A DNA stretch of 64,000 nt, taken from Bacteroidaceae bacterium. GTDB lineage: Bacteria > Bacteroidota > Bacteroidia > Bacteroidales > Barnesiellaceae_A. Made by a program: the position numbers and the translations under genes. The stretch's first letter is position 1. Each line of letters begins with the position of its first letter. The DNA is taken from the NCBI GenBank assembly GCA_017410245.1, contig JAFQRE010000014.1, positions 1-64,000 of the forward strand, read 5' to 3'. The notes beneath the pieces were generated by a model. That model was not told where the DNA came from, searched no databases, and worked only from the letters and a program-made list of their open reading frames with translations. Shown piece after piece: positions 44,425 to 54,126 of the stretch.

Positions 44425-44830
44425 GCCGACATTGGCAGAGGAGATTGTGCTTGAGCCATATGAGATAGTGGCGATAGTAGGCGATACCATAGAGCTGACA
44501 GCAACGATATATCCTAAAACTGTAACAGAAAAGGCTGTGTTGTGGACCGTATCAGACGAAACAGTTGCCCATATAGAGTTGCTAAGTAACTTATGTGCCA
44601 GAGTTGTTGTATTGCGCGAAGGTGTAGCTACAATAGAAGTACGCACAATAGATGGAACTGACTTGACAGCAACATGTACAGTAAATATCTATTCGCATGT
44701 GAATAAGGTAATAACTGACAGCGAAGAAGTAGAATACTACGACTTAGGCGGTCTCATGGTGGCTCACCCATCGAAAGGTATTTACATAGTGCGACAAGGC
44801 CAAAATGTAAAGAAAGTAGTATTGAAATAA
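44425..44830 (+). pseudogene. 3' fragment of a surface protein with Big_2 (Ig-like) and C-terminal sorting-like domains
   Basis: The frame that ends at 44830 reads EIVLEPYEIVAIVGDTIELTATIYP and further into a bacterial Ig-like (Big_2) fold. It is followed by a short C-terminal region YYDLGGLMVAHPSKGIYIVR like the sorting-like tail on the 36.6 kb LRR_5 protein. Upstream of 44425 there is no signal peptide, no plausible start (only a TTG at 44336), and the reading frame looks wrong for protein. This is probably the last part of a larger secreted protein whose 5' part was lost. Confidence 0.6.
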
Positions 44831-44854
44831 GAGCCAAATAGCTGTAGTAATATT

Positions 44855-44890
44855 ACCGCCCGCATTTCATAACGGAATGCGGGCGGTTTT
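44855..44890 (+). terminator. terminator after the Big_2 fragment
   Basis: ACCGCCCGCATT (44855-44866) pairs with AATGCGGGCGGT (44876-44887) and is followed by TTTTCTT on the + strand. It lies just past the 3' end of the convergent TonB-receptor gene. Confidence 0.8.
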
Positions 44891-44909
44891 TCTTATAATG
44901 GTATTTACA

Positions 44910-47330
44910 TCAGAAATTGACTGCTATGCGGACGTTGAGTTGTCGGCGGGTGAGGTAGTTGGGTACGGCATACTGCACGTTATTGACATCGGTAACCCAT
45001 GTGTATGAATTGACGTTGGCAAAGTCGAAGAGGTTGAATATATCGACTCCGATGGTGGCTCCTTTGATGTTGCGCCAGAAGCCATACTTCGACCACTGCT
45101 CTTCGCCTCCTATGAGGATATAGGTAAGTCCTAAATCGACACGCTTGTAGGCCGGTGCGCGATAGTAGCCCTCGGCCCTACCCTTCATAGGCGAACCGAA
45201 TGTGAGTCCATCGGAAATGATACCTTTGAGGCTTATCTTGAGCATGGGTAGTCGTGGCACATAGTCTTGGAAGAAGATACCTACGCTGTAGCGCTGGTCG
45301 GTGGGACGAGGCACCCACACGCCGTTGATTTTCTCCTCGGTGCGCATGAGCGAGAAACTGAGCCATGAGTCGGTGCCGGGTACAAACTCGCCATATAGCT
45401 TAAGGTCGAGTCCGGCAGCATAACCTTCCGACTCATTCTTTCCGCTATACCATAGTTTCACATTATTGGCTTCGTAAGGAATGAGGTCGTTGAGTTTCTT
45501 GTAATAGGCCTCGAGAGAGAACTTGAATGGACGATCGAAGGCGCGGAAGGTATAGTCGCCACCGGCAACGATTTGGATAGACTGTTGCGACTTGATACGG
45601 TCGTTGAGGTGCACGACAAAGTTGTTGTTGCCTTGACTGATGGTGTCGCGAAACTCCTTGTAGAAGGGCGCTTGATAATATATACCTCCTGCCACGCGGA
45701 AGGTGAAATTGTCGTTCTTCTCGGGGATAAAAGTAACCGATGCTCGGGGGCTGACAATGCACTCGTTATTGAAGTCCCAATAGGATATGCGTACACCTCC
45801 ATTGAAACTGAATAGACCGGCCTCGGTGCGCAACTTGTAGGTATCTTGCAGGTAGGCCGATATGCGGTTGCTGGCGAGTCTATTCTCGGATATGATATTG
45901 TATATCATGTTGATATTGTCGCCTTCGTAGGGCAGTGTATAGCCAACAGAGTCGCGCATTTCCCACTCTCGCAGATAGTCGTATATCTGTTCACGATTGT
46001 AGGTAACACCCCACCTGATGTCGTTGCCGGCAACGCGGTGTGCTCCCTTCAACGATGCCGAAACGACAGTGGCCATGAGGCGATTTCGGGCATGCTCGTG
46101 ATATGTACCTACACCCAAGTCGCCCTTAGTGGGAGTATTCTCGGACGATGGGCCACCGTCGTTGGCAAGTTCGTCGAGCCAATATTGTCCCGATATATCG
46201 TATGATACAAACTCATTGGAACGGAATGCCGAGAACTGGAAAGATATTTCGTTGTCCTTGGCCGGGCGATAATTGGCCGAGAAAGAGCCAAAATAGGTCT
46301 CAAAGACGTCACGCTCCATACCATCGAAATAGACCGTAAAACTCTTGGTGTCGTAGGCTGTACCAAACGAAGTAGAACGCTCGAAAGGGGTAAACTGGTA
46401 GTTATTGATGGCTATATTGCCCAAGAGTGCAACTTCGAACTTATCGGTAAACTTGTAGGTCATGTAGGTTTGATAATCGAAGTAGGAAGGGTTGTATTCA
46501 CCCTTAACATCGAGCGAACTGAGCAGTGTGGAGTTTGTATGATATCGCACACCATGCAGTTGGGTGAACTTACCTGTGCTGTGACCTACCGATGCAGTAG
46601 CACCGAGGAAACTGCCCGATAGCGAAACCTCGAGTGCCTCGGGACGCTTGTACTGTATATCGAGCACCGATGACATCTTGTCGCCATACTCTGCCGAAAA
46701 GCCACCCGATGAAAAAGAGATAGAAGATACCAAATCGGGATTGATAACACTCATACCCTCTTGCTGCCCCGAACGAACGAGTAACGGACGATATATCTCT
46801 ATGCCATTGATATATACTATATTCTCATCGAAGTTGCCACCACGTACCGAGTATTGCGAACTCAATTCGTTGCTCGAATTTACGCCTGCAAATGTGGCCA
46901 ACATACCCTCAATACCACCCGACGTATTAGGCATGAGGCGCATATCGGAGGCTTTGATCTTTTGCATTGTACCTTGTTGCTTCTGAAACTCTGTGACAAC
47001 CACTTCACCCAAGTCGATACTCTTCTTCTGCAACTGTACGTTTATCTTCATTTCGCCTTTTGGATTTTTCAGCAAGTGTTCTTCGGTTTTATATCCCAAA
47101 CACGAAAAGACAACAACAACCGAATCGGCAGTAGAAACTTTCAGCTCATATTTACCCTCAAGATTGGTAGTAGTGCCGGTTGTAGTACCGGCTATACGTA
47201 CTAAGGCCAACTCAATAGGTTGATTGTCGGCATCGATGACCCGACCATTAATCTTCACAATATCTTGTGCCGATACTGCAAATATTGCCGATAACAAAAG
47301 AAATAATATAATGTAGAATTTCTGAGCCAT
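44910..47330 (-). CDS. TonB-dependent outer-membrane receptor
   Basis: 806 residues. A signal peptide (about 1-21) leads to a carboxypeptidase-regulatory-like domain (about 24-105; VKINGRVIDADNQPIELALV). The plug domain follows (TEFQKQQGTMQKIKASD to about 240) and then a 22-stranded barrel ending in the aromatic C-terminus NVRIAVNF. It takes up a scarce nutrient (siderophore, cobalamin, glycan or peptide) across the outer membrane with TonB energy. There is no SusD partner, so it is not a classical polysaccharide locus. The substrate is unknown. Divergent from the nitroreductase operon. Confidence 0.9.
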   Translation of the reverse strand: MAQKFYIILFLLLSAIFAVSAQDIVKINGRVIDADNQPIELALVRIAGTTTGTTTNLEGKYELKVSTADSVVVVFSCLGYKTEEHLLKNPKGEMKINVQLQKKSIDLGEVVVTEFQKQQGTMQKIKASDMRLMPNTSGGIEGMLATFAGVNSSNELSSQYSVRGGNFDENIVYINGIEIYRPLLVRSGQQEGMSVINPDLVSSISFSSGGFSAEYGDKMSSVLDIQYKRPEALEVSLSGSFLGATASVGHSTGKFTQLHGVRYHTNSTLLSSLDVKGEYNPSYFDYQTYMTYKFTDKFEVALLGNIAINNYQFTPFERSTSFGTAYDTKSFTVYFDGMERDVFETYFGSFSANYRPAKDNEISFQFSAFRSNEFVSYDISGQYWLDELANDGGPSSENTPTKGDLGVGTYHEHARNRLMATVVSASLKGAHRVAGNDIRWGVTYNREQIYDYLREWEMRDSVGYTLPYEGDNINMIYNIISENRLASNRISAYLQDTYKLRTEAGLFSFNGGVRISYWDFNNECIVSPRASVTFIPEKNDNFTFRVAGGIYYQAPFYKEFRDTISQGNNNFVVHLNDRIKSQQSIQIVAGGDYTFRAFDRPFKFSLEAYYKKLNDLIPYEANNVKLWYSGKNESEGYAAGLDLKLYGEFVPGTDSWLSFSLMRTEEKINGVWVPRPTDQRYSVGIFFQDYVPRLPMLKISLKGIISDGLTFGSPMKGRAEGYYRAPAYKRVDLGLTYILIGGEEQWSKYGFWRNIKGATIGVDIFNLFDFANVNSYTWVTDVNNVQYAVPNYLTRRQLNVRIAVNF

Positions 47331-47442
47331 ATATACAATGTAATATTAGGGTGTAATGCTACACCAACAATAATCTAACGGCAAAAAACAGATTTGAGTA
47401 TATAAATCGATAAAAAAATACGCCCGAAATGCAAAATAGTTG

Positions 47443-47450
47443 TATATTTG
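47443..47450 (+). promoter_or_regulatory. candidate -7 box of the nitroreductase operon
   Basis: TATATTTG, 24 bp before the ATG at 47475; no clear -33 box. Its position supports the ATG at 47475 over the TTG at 47448, which lies inside the box. Confidence 0.45.
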
Positions 47451-47474
47451 CATATAACAATATACTGTAAAGAT

Positions 47475-47999
47475 ATGAAAGACTTTCATGAATTGCTACT
47501 CACACGTCGTAGCATACGTAAATACACTGATGAGCCAATCTCGGGCGATGATGTAAAAACGATACTTGAAGCCGGGTTGATGGCTCCATCGTCAAAACGC
47601 AAGATGCCTTGGCACTTTATAGTAGTTGAAGATAAAGCCACGTTGGCACAGCTCTCGGAGTGTCGCGATGCCGGTGCTGGCCCAATTGCCAATGCTGCAT
47701 TAGCAATTATCGTTACCGTAGATATGACGTGTAGCGAAGCCTGGGTAGAAGATGGCTCGATAGCTGCTGTTCTCATGCAACTACAAGCTCACGACTTGGG
47801 TTTGGGCAGTTGTTGGATACAGATACGCAACCGTTCATTGGGCGAAGAGGCTACCGAAGATTTAGTGCGCGAGATACTTGATATACCTGATAATATGGCC
47901 ATATTGTGTGCTGTAACAATAGGCCATAAAAATGAAGAGCGCAAGCCATTTGACGAAGAGAAAATGATGTGGGAAAAAGTCCATATTGGCAAGTGGTAA
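47475..47999 (+). CDS. nitroreductase-family FMN oxidoreductase
   Basis: 174 residues from the ATG at 47475. LLLTRRSIRKYTDEPI and MAPSSKRKMPWHFIVV carry the FMN contacts; GLGSCWIQIRNR in the middle and VTIGHKNEERKPF at the end are family-typical. It reduces small substrates with NAD(P)H. It is unrelated in context to the other nitroreductase at 16117. The next gene (DUF2520) starts 12 bp after its stop, and it heads the operon running to the M16 peptidase. Confidence 0.85.
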   Translation: MKDFHELLLTRRSIRKYTDEPISGDDVKTILEAGLMAPSSKRKMPWHFIVVEDKATLAQLSECRDAGAGPIANAALAIIVTVDMTCSEAWVEDGSIAAVLMQLQAHDLGLGSCWIQIRNRSLGEEATEDLVREILDIPDNMAILCAVTIGHKNEERKPFDEEKMMWEKVHIGKW

Positions 48000-48011
48000 C
48001 AACCTCACAAG

Positions 48012-48806
48012 ATGAGCAGTTGCGATAAAATAGTCGTTATAGGAGCCGGCAATATGGCTACAAGACTTGCCCTATCACTACAGGCAAGCGGATACCGTAT
48101 TGTACAAGTATTCAGTCGCACTCTACAGTCGGCCGAGGAGTTGGCCTTGCGTCTGGGCAATGGTGTTACTTACACCAACCACACCGACCAAATAGTGACC
48201 GATGCACAACTATACATCTTCTCGGTAAGCGATAATGCTCTGAGCAATCTTATAACACAAATACCATACAATGACGCGCTGTGGATACATACTGCCGGAA
48301 GTGTACCTGCCGATATATTTGCCAATAAATGCAACAGATATGGTGTGCTGTATCCCATGCAAACGGTAAATAAAGATAGAGAAACCAACTGGAATGAGGT
48401 ACCTATCTTTATAGAAGCATCGAATGAAGATGATACTCTTCTACTCGAAAATATGGCTCAAAGTATATCGGAAAGGGTAATGCTGTGTAACTCGCAACAA
48501 AGACAAGCACTACACTTAGCGGCAGTCTTTGCTTGTAACTTTACCAACCATATGTATGCCATTGCAGAGAAGTTGCTACGAGAACAAGGGTTAGACTTTG
48601 ATGTGATGAAACTACTCATTCGCGAAACAGAACAAAAAGCCGAAGTAATGTCGCCCATAAAAGGACAAACAGGACCGGCTGTAAGGAATGACTATAATGT
48701 GATGAACAAGCATATATCTCTACTTAACGACACAGCCGAAAGTGAGCTATATCGTCTTATAAGTCAAAATATTATAAAGTATAATACTCAAAACAACCAC
48801 TCATGA
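48012..48806 (+). CDS. DUF2520 (Rossmann-like and helical) oxidoreductase-like protein
   Basis: 264 residues. The NAD(P)-binding motif VIGAGNMATRLA near 9-20 is followed by a Rossmann domain and a C-terminal helical domain (HLAAVFACNFTNHMYAIAE), the pattern of the DUF2520/F420-NADP-oxidoreductase-like family. It resembles 6-phosphogluconate/P5C-type dehydrogenases in fold. The substrate is unknown. Its stop overlaps the kdsC start by 4 bp. Confidence 0.8.
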   Translation: MSSCDKIVVIGAGNMATRLALSLQASGYRIVQVFSRTLQSAEELALRLGNGVTYTNHTDQIVTDAQLYIFSVSDNALSNLITQIPYNDALWIHTAGSVPADIFANKCNRYGVLYPMQTVNKDRETNWNEVPIFIEASNEDDTLLLENMAQSISERVMLCNSQQRQALHLAAVFACNFTNHMYAIAEKLLREQGLDFDVMKLLIRETEQKAEVMSPIKGQTGPAVRNDYNVMNKHISLLNDTAESELYRLISQNIIKYNTQNNHS

Positions 48807-49327
48807 GCAAAACCGACTACGATTTATCCAAAATAAAAGCATTTATATTTGATGTTGATGGAGTGTTGTCACCCTCGAAACTTTTCATTGAGACAAAAGG
48901 AGAGCCACGACGCATGATGAATGTCAAAGACAGCTATGCCATACAATATGCTTGCAAGTTGGGATATACGATAGTTGTCTTAACAGGAGCCAAATCGAAT
49001 ATTCTGAAGACCAAATATCAACAACTTGGAGTTGAATATGTCTTTACCGAAGCGCGAGATAAACGAGAGGTGTACAAGAACTGGGTAGCGAAGATGAAAT
49101 TACAACCCGAAGAGATAGCATATATGGGCGATGATATACCTGACTATGAAGTTATGAAACTGGTTGGATTTCCTTGCTGCCCCACCGATGCCTCTATCGA
49201 TATACAACGTATAGCACGTTACATTTCACCCTACATTGGCGGTGAGGGTTGTGTTAGAGATGTTATAGAACAAACACTCAGAGCGCAAGGTAAATGGTTT
49301 GATACCGATCATGCATATTACTGGTAA
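48803..49327 (+). CDS. kdsC: 3-deoxy-D-manno-octulosonate 8-phosphate phosphatase
   Basis: 174 residues. The HAD motif FIFDVDGVLSPSK gives the nucleophile and acid pair D15/D17; motif III lies around YMGDDIPDYEVM. It removes phosphate from KDO8P to give KDO for lipid A/LPS core synthesis. It is cotranscribed with a maf gene 14 bp downstream. Confidence 0.9.
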   Translation: MSKTDYDLSKIKAFIFDVDGVLSPSKLFIETKGEPRRMMNVKDSYAIQYACKLGYTIVVLTGAKSNILKTKYQQLGVEYVFTEARDKREVYKNWVAKMKLQPEEIAYMGDDIPDYEVMKLVGFPCCPTDASIDIQRIARYISPYIGGEGCVRDVIEQTLRAQGKWFDTDHAYYW

Positions 49328-49341
49328 ATATTGATTATAAC

Positions 49342-49938
49342 ATGCTTGAAAATCTATCACACTACGACATATTATTGGCTAGCAACTCCCCTCGCCGACG
49401 TGAGTTATTAGCCGGATTGGGTATTCAATATCAAGTAGTATCATTACCTGAGATTGACGAAACATATCCTCCATCACTACAAGGCAGTGAAATACCGCAA
49501 TTTATATCACGCCAAAAAGCCGATGCCTACAAGTCAATGATGACTCCTCGCACACTACTCATCACAGCCGATACAATAGTGTGGCTCAATGGGAAGGTAT
49601 ATGGCAAACCTACCGATGACAACGATGCTCGCAAAATGTTGCGCGAGTTGTCGGGCAATACACATATAGTCATAACAGGTGTCACAATAACCACAACCAA
49701 TTTCCAGCGAGTATTTGCTGTAGAATCGGAGGTGACATTTGACAACCTCAGTGATGAAGAGATAGACTATTACGTAGAAAACTACAAACCATTAGATAAG
49801 GCCGGTGCATACGGCATACAAGAGTGGATTGGCTACATTGGTGTAACAGGCCTAAAAGGTAGTTACTTCAATGTCATGGGACTGCCCATTCAACGCCTAT
49901 ACAATGAACTAAAGCAAATAAAACCCATAATGCTATGA
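49342..49938 (+). CDS. Maf-family nucleoside triphosphate pyrophosphatase
   Basis: 198 residues. The Maf signature LASNSPRRRELLAGLG and the conserved ADTIVWLNG and GAYGIQ motifs are present. It hydrolyses non-canonical or dTTP/UTP-type nucleotides to monophosphates, preventing their use. Its stop overlaps the cyclophilin start by 4 bp. Confidence 0.9.
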   Translation: MLENLSHYDILLASNSPRRRELLAGLGIQYQVVSLPEIDETYPPSLQGSEIPQFISRQKADAYKSMMTPRTLLITADTIVWLNGKVYGKPTDDNDARKMLRELSGNTHIVITGVTITTTNFQRVFAVESEVTFDNLSDEEIDYYVENYKPLDKAGAYGIQEWIGYIGVTGLKGSYFNVMGLPIQRLYNELKQIKPIML

Positions 49939-50774
49939 AAACAATAAATAACATTTGTATAATTTTAATCCTCAGCCTTTTAAGTATGAGTTGTGAATCT
50001 AAGAAAAATACTGCCAACGCGCAGTCGAATGTGTGTGTGGAGATGAAAACCACACTGGGTAATATCACTGTTAAGTTGTACAATGAGACTCCGGCTCACC
50101 GCGACAACTTTATAAAATTGGTGAAAGAAGGATACTACGATGGGACACTATTTCATCGTGTTATAAACCAGTTTATGATACAAGGTGGCGATGGTGACTC
50201 TCGCAATGCCACTCCCGATCAACAATTGGGCATGGGTGACCCCGGATATAAAATACCTGCCGAATTTGTTTATCCTCAATATTTCCATAAAAAAGGTGCA
50301 TTGGCGGCTGCTCGTCAAGGCGACCAAACCAACCCCGAAAAAGCATCGTCCGGTTCTCAATTCTATATTGTTACCGGTACAGTATTTTCGGCAGGACAAT
50401 TGAAAGAGATGGAACACCAAATGCACATGCAACGCGAGCACAACATATTCAACTCATTGGCAGCTGCTCGTCGCGATGAGATTATGAACATGCGACGCAA
50501 TCGAGATCAAGCCGGATTGATGGCACTGCAAGAGCAACTCATTGCCGAGGCGAAACAAAAAGCTGCTGCTATGGGTCCTATAAAATTCACTCAAGAACAG
50601 ATCGATGCTTACACAACAATAGGTGGCGCACCTCACCTTGATGGCGAATACACAGTATTTGGCGAGGTCGTTGAGGGCATGGACGTGGTAGAAAAAATTG
50701 AAAAAGTAGAGACCGGTAGTGCTGACCGTCCTAAAACAGACGTTAAAGTTATATCGATGAAGATAGTGAAATAA
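49935..50774 (+). CDS. cyclophilin-type peptidyl-prolyl isomerase lipoprotein
   Basis: 279 residues. The lipobox LLSMSC puts the lipidated cysteine at C20, so the protein is membrane-anchored on the periplasmic side. The cyclophilin domain has LFHRVINQFMIQGGD and GSQFYIVTG. A Gln/Glu/Ala-rich helical insertion (about 155-220) interrupts the fold before a final VFGEVVEGMDVVEKI, an unusual feature seen in some Bacteroidetes members. It assists folding of exported proteins. The stop overlaps the M16 start by 1 base. Confidence 0.9.
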   Translation: MKTINNICIILILSLLSMSCESKKNTANAQSNVCVEMKTTLGNITVKLYNETPAHRDNFIKLVKEGYYDGTLFHRVINQFMIQGGDGDSRNATPDQQLGMGDPGYKIPAEFVYPQYFHKKGALAAARQGDQTNPEKASSGSQFYIVTGTVFSAGQLKEMEHQMHMQREHNIFNSLAAARRDEIMNMRRNRDQAGLMALQEQLIAEAKQKAAAMGPIKFTQEQIDAYTTIGGAPHLDGEYTVFGEVVEGMDVVEKIEKVETGSADRPKTDVKVISMKIVK

Positions 50775-52018
50775 TGATAGAAGTAACCAGGCGAACTCTT
50801 GATAACGGTCTGCGGGTATTGCATCACTACGATGGCAATACTCGCATGACTGCTTTAAACATACTCTACGATGTGGGATCAAAAGATGACATGCCTCATC
50901 GCACCGGCTTTGCACATCTTTTCGAGCACCTCATGTTTGGTGGCTCTATAAACATACCCGACTTCGATTTGCCTCTACAGCTCACCGGCGGTGAAAATAA
51001 TGCTTGGACAAGCAATGATATAACAAACTATTATACGATTGTACCAACACATAACGTTGAAACGGCGTTCTGGTTAGAGTCAGACCGTATGCTGGGGTTG
51101 GCATTTACCCCACAAAGTCTTGAAGTACAACGTCAGGTGGTAATAGAAGAGTTTAAGCAAAGAAATCTCAACCAGCCCTACGGCGATATATATCAACTGC
51201 TAAGACCGGTAACATACACGACACACCCATATCGATGGCCTGTCATTGGCAAAAGTATTGATGATATAAAATCGGCCACGATGGAAGAGGTCAGAGAGTT
51301 CTACTACGCACATTATGCACCCAACAATGCCATACTATGCGTATCGGGTAGTATCACAGCCGAAGAAACATTTGCACTATGTGAGAAATGGTTTGCACCT
51401 ATTCCACGCCGCAATATAACGCCACGCTCACTACCTCAAGAACCTAAGCAGACAGCTCCCCGCCAAATAAGTGTAGAACGCGAGGTACCACTTGATGCTC
51501 TTGTAAAAGTGTATCACATGTATCCAAGAAAAGATAAACGCTATCATGCAGCCGACCTCCTATCTGATGTGTTAGGCACAGGGGCATCATCGCGCTTATA
51601 CAAAGAACTTGTGCAAAACCGTCAATTATTCAATAGCATAGATGCCTCTATTAGCGGTGAGATAGAATGTGGTATTTTTATCATCAATGGCAAGTTAAAC
51701 AAGGGCGTGAGCATCGAAGAGGGCGAAAAAGCCATTCAATCCGAGATAGAAAAAATACAACGAGAAGGTGTTGGAGAAAGAGAGGTGCAAAAAGTTATAA
51801 ACAGATTTGAAGCAGAGCACTTGGTATCGAACCTCAACTATGCCGACAAAGCGGCCAATCTGGCATATCACGAGTTGATAGGAAGGGCCGAAGACATAAA
51901 CACCGAAGTTGATAAGTATAAAGTACTTACTTCGGCCGACATACAACTCGTAGCACAAGAAATCCTGAATGAAAATAACTGCACAACACTCTACTATCAC
52001 GCTACAAACAAGCAATAG
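50774..52018 (+). CDS. M16-family zinc peptidase
   Basis: 414 residues. The inverted zinc motif HLFEH (H48, E51, H52) and the later acidic region VVIEEF that completes the site are present, with the usual two-lobed layout (the second half carries VLGTGASSRLYKEL). It has no visible signal peptide and may act in the cytoplasm or need the upstream lipoprotein's context. It is the last gene of the operon. A hairpin lies 56 bp past its stop. Confidence 0.9.
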   Translation: MIEVTRRTLDNGLRVLHHYDGNTRMTALNILYDVGSKDDMPHRTGFAHLFEHLMFGGSINIPDFDLPLQLTGGENNAWTSNDITNYYTIVPTHNVETAFWLESDRMLGLAFTPQSLEVQRQVVIEEFKQRNLNQPYGDIYQLLRPVTYTTHPYRWPVIGKSIDDIKSATMEEVREFYYAHYAPNNAILCVSGSITAEETFALCEKWFAPIPRRNITPRSLPQEPKQTAPRQISVEREVPLDALVKVYHMYPRKDKRYHAADLLSDVLGTGASSRLYKELVQNRQLFNSIDASISGEIECGIFIINGKLNKGVSIEEGEKAIQSEIEKIQREGVGEREVQKVINRFEAEHLVSNLNYADKAANLAYHELIGRAEDINTEVDKYKVLTSADIQLVAQEILNENNCTTLYYHATNKQ

Positions 52019-52074
52019 TTTGTGTCAAGTTATACGCATTTTTTTCGCTAAGACACAATAGGTTATAAAAAAAA

Positions 52075-52137
52075 TTCCGCAAATCGTAAAATTAATGACA
52101 TTTTTTTATGATTTGCGGAAATAATTTTATTACTTTG
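52075..52137 (+). promoter_or_regulatory. 11-bp inverted repeat overlapping the DUF349 promoter
   Basis: TTCCGCAAATC (52075-52085) and its inverted copy GATTTGCGGAA (52110-52120) are separated by 24 bp. A candidate promoter TATG (52107-52110), 19 bp, TTACTTTG (52130-52137) overlaps the right arm, as an operator would. A terminator function for the M16 operon is the alternative. Confidence 0.5.
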
Positions 52138-52182
52138 TGAGGCCAAAATGGCTAATTTTTAAAAATTTAAATAGAAATAATA

Positions 52183-53991
52183 ATGGAAAACACCCATTTA
52201 GACCCCGCTGCACAAAGTGGCACTGCTTGCACCCAAGAACAGGAGCAAACTATCGTTGTTGAAACAACACAAGTAGAAACACCTCAAATGAGTAGAGCCG
52301 ATATTATAGAACGGATACGACAGATTGTTGAAGCTCCCATTGAAGAGGTTAAAGATGAAGTAGAAACACTCAAACAAAATTACTATAAAGTAAAGCGTGC
52401 CGAAGTAGAGGCAGCATACAAAATCCATATTGAGAGCGGATTGTCGGAAGCCGAGTTTACACCTCAGCATGACGAATATGAAGAAGAACTCAAGGAGTTG
52501 CTATCGACATTCAAAGAGCGCAAGGCTCAATACCTCGAGGCTCTTGAGAAACAACGCGAGGAAAACTTAGCACGCAAAAATGCACTTCTTGAGGAGTTGA
52601 AAGCTATAAATGAAACTCCCGATGAGGTGGGAAAACAATACCAACGAGTACAACAGATACAACAAGAATTTAAAGCCATAACTGATGTGCCTGCTCAAGC
52701 AGTAACAGAGCTGTGGAAAACATATCAAGCCTATGTAGAACAATTCTACGACTTGTTGAAAATAAACAAGGAATTGCGCGACTACGACTTCAAGAAAAAT
52801 CTTGAGCAAAAAGAGGCTTTGTGCAAGAGCGCCGAACAACTTGCCGAGATGGAAGACATCGTTGCAGCCTTCAAGCTACTACAAGGCTTGCACAACGAGT
52901 GGCGTGAGATAGGTCCTGTTGCCAAAGAGTTACGTGAAGAGATTTGGAATAGATTTAAAGAAGCCTCTACCGTAATCAACAAGCGTCATCAGGCATTCTT
53001 TGAAAGTCGCAAAGAGACCGAAACTCAAAACGAAGCTGCTAAAATAGCCCTTTGTGAAGAGATAGAGCAAATAATAGCTACCCTACCCGAAGTGAATAAC
53101 TACAATGCATGGGAAGAAAAGACCCAAGCTATATTGGGTATGCAAGAGCGCTGGAAAGCTATAGGCTTTGCTTCTCGTAAAAACAACACCATACTCTTTG
53201 AACGCTTCAGACAAAGTTGCGACACATTTTTTGCAACAAAGGCCGAGTACTTCAAGAATGCCAAAGAGAGCATGAACATAAATCTTGAGAAGAAACGTGC
53301 ATTGTGCGAGAAGGCCGAGGCCTTGAAAGATAGCACCGACTGGAAAGCCACTACCGACATTCTTGTCGCTCTACAAAAAGAGTGGAAACAGATAGGTCCT
53401 GTTGCCAAAAAACACTCAGATAGTGTATGGAAGCGTTTCAACGAAGCGTGCGACTACTTCTTTGAGCAAAAGAAAAAGGCTCTCTCATCAAACCGAGAAA
53501 TTGAGAATGCCAACCTTCAAGCCAAACTTGAAGTGATAAATACCTTGAAGGCAATAGATGAAAGCATTGATGACGAAACAGCACGTGCCAAGATGAAAGA
53601 GGCCATAGCACAATGGAACTCTATTGGCCACGTACCCTTCCGCGATAAAGACAAGTTATATAAAGAGTACCAAAAGGCTCTCGACCTCCTGTATAGCCGA
53701 TTTAACAAAAATCGCAATCGCAGTCGCATGGCCAACTTCAGCAACTCATTGCAAGAATTGGAAGAAGGCGGTACCGATAAACTATACCGCGAAAGAGAGA
53801 AATTGGCTCGCAGCTACGAAATGAAGAAGAACGAGATACAGACATACGAAAACAATAAAGGTTTCTTGTCACTCTCGTCGTCTCGTGCCGAGAGTTTGGT
53901 ACAAGAGCTCGATCGTAAGATAAAGAAACTACATGATGAAATGGAGCTCATTGTACAAAAGATAAACATGATTGACGAGAAGCTTCATTAA
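52183..53991 (+). CDS. DUF349 coiled-coil repeat protein
   Basis: 602 residues. Five DUF349 modules of about 75 residues are visible, each with the pattern W..IG.V....S..+W.RF..A (EWREIGPVAKELREEIWNRF, RWKAIGFASRKNNTI, EWKQIGPVAKKHSDSVW and others). The protein is mostly charged and helical, likely a long coiled coil, and cytosolic. The function of DUF349 proteins is not established; a link to RNA or ribosomes has been proposed. A strong hairpin at 54011 follows. Confidence 0.9.
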   Translation: MENTHLDPAAQSGTACTQEQEQTIVVETTQVETPQMSRADIIERIRQIVEAPIEEVKDEVETLKQNYYKVKRAEVEAAYKIHIESGLSEAEFTPQHDEYEEELKELLSTFKERKAQYLEALEKQREENLARKNALLEELKAINETPDEVGKQYQRVQQIQQEFKAITDVPAQAVTELWKTYQAYVEQFYDLLKINKELRDYDFKKNLEQKEALCKSAEQLAEMEDIVAAFKLLQGLHNEWREIGPVAKELREEIWNRFKEASTVINKRHQAFFESRKETETQNEAAKIALCEEIEQIIATLPEVNNYNAWEEKTQAILGMQERWKAIGFASRKNNTILFERFRQSCDTFFATKAEYFKNAKESMNINLEKKRALCEKAEALKDSTDWKATTDILVALQKEWKQIGPVAKKHSDSVWKRFNEACDYFFEQKKKALSSNREIENANLQAKLEVINTLKAIDESIDDETARAKMKEAIAQWNSIGHVPFRDKDKLYKEYQKALDLLYSRFNKNRNRSRMANFSNSLQELEEGGTDKLYREREKLARSYEMKKNEIQTYENNKGFLSLSSSRAESLVQELDRKIKKLHDEMELIVQKINMIDEKLH

Positions 53992-54010
53992 TCATTAATA
54001 AATCATCGGT

Positions 54011-54051
54011 AACAGTATGCAATAGATGCTATAGGCATCTTGCATACTGTT
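54011..54051 (+). terminator. long hairpin after the DUF349 gene
   Basis: AACAGTATGCAA plus GATGC pairs with GCATC plus TTGCATACTGTT, giving a 17-bp stem with a two-base bulge. It lacks a long T-run, so termination strength is uncertain. Confidence 0.6.
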
Positions 54052-54126
54052 TACAATAATCTGTTTTAGTTCGTAACACACCAATAGGTACATAGCATAA
54101 ATGTACTTATAACAACATGACAAGCC

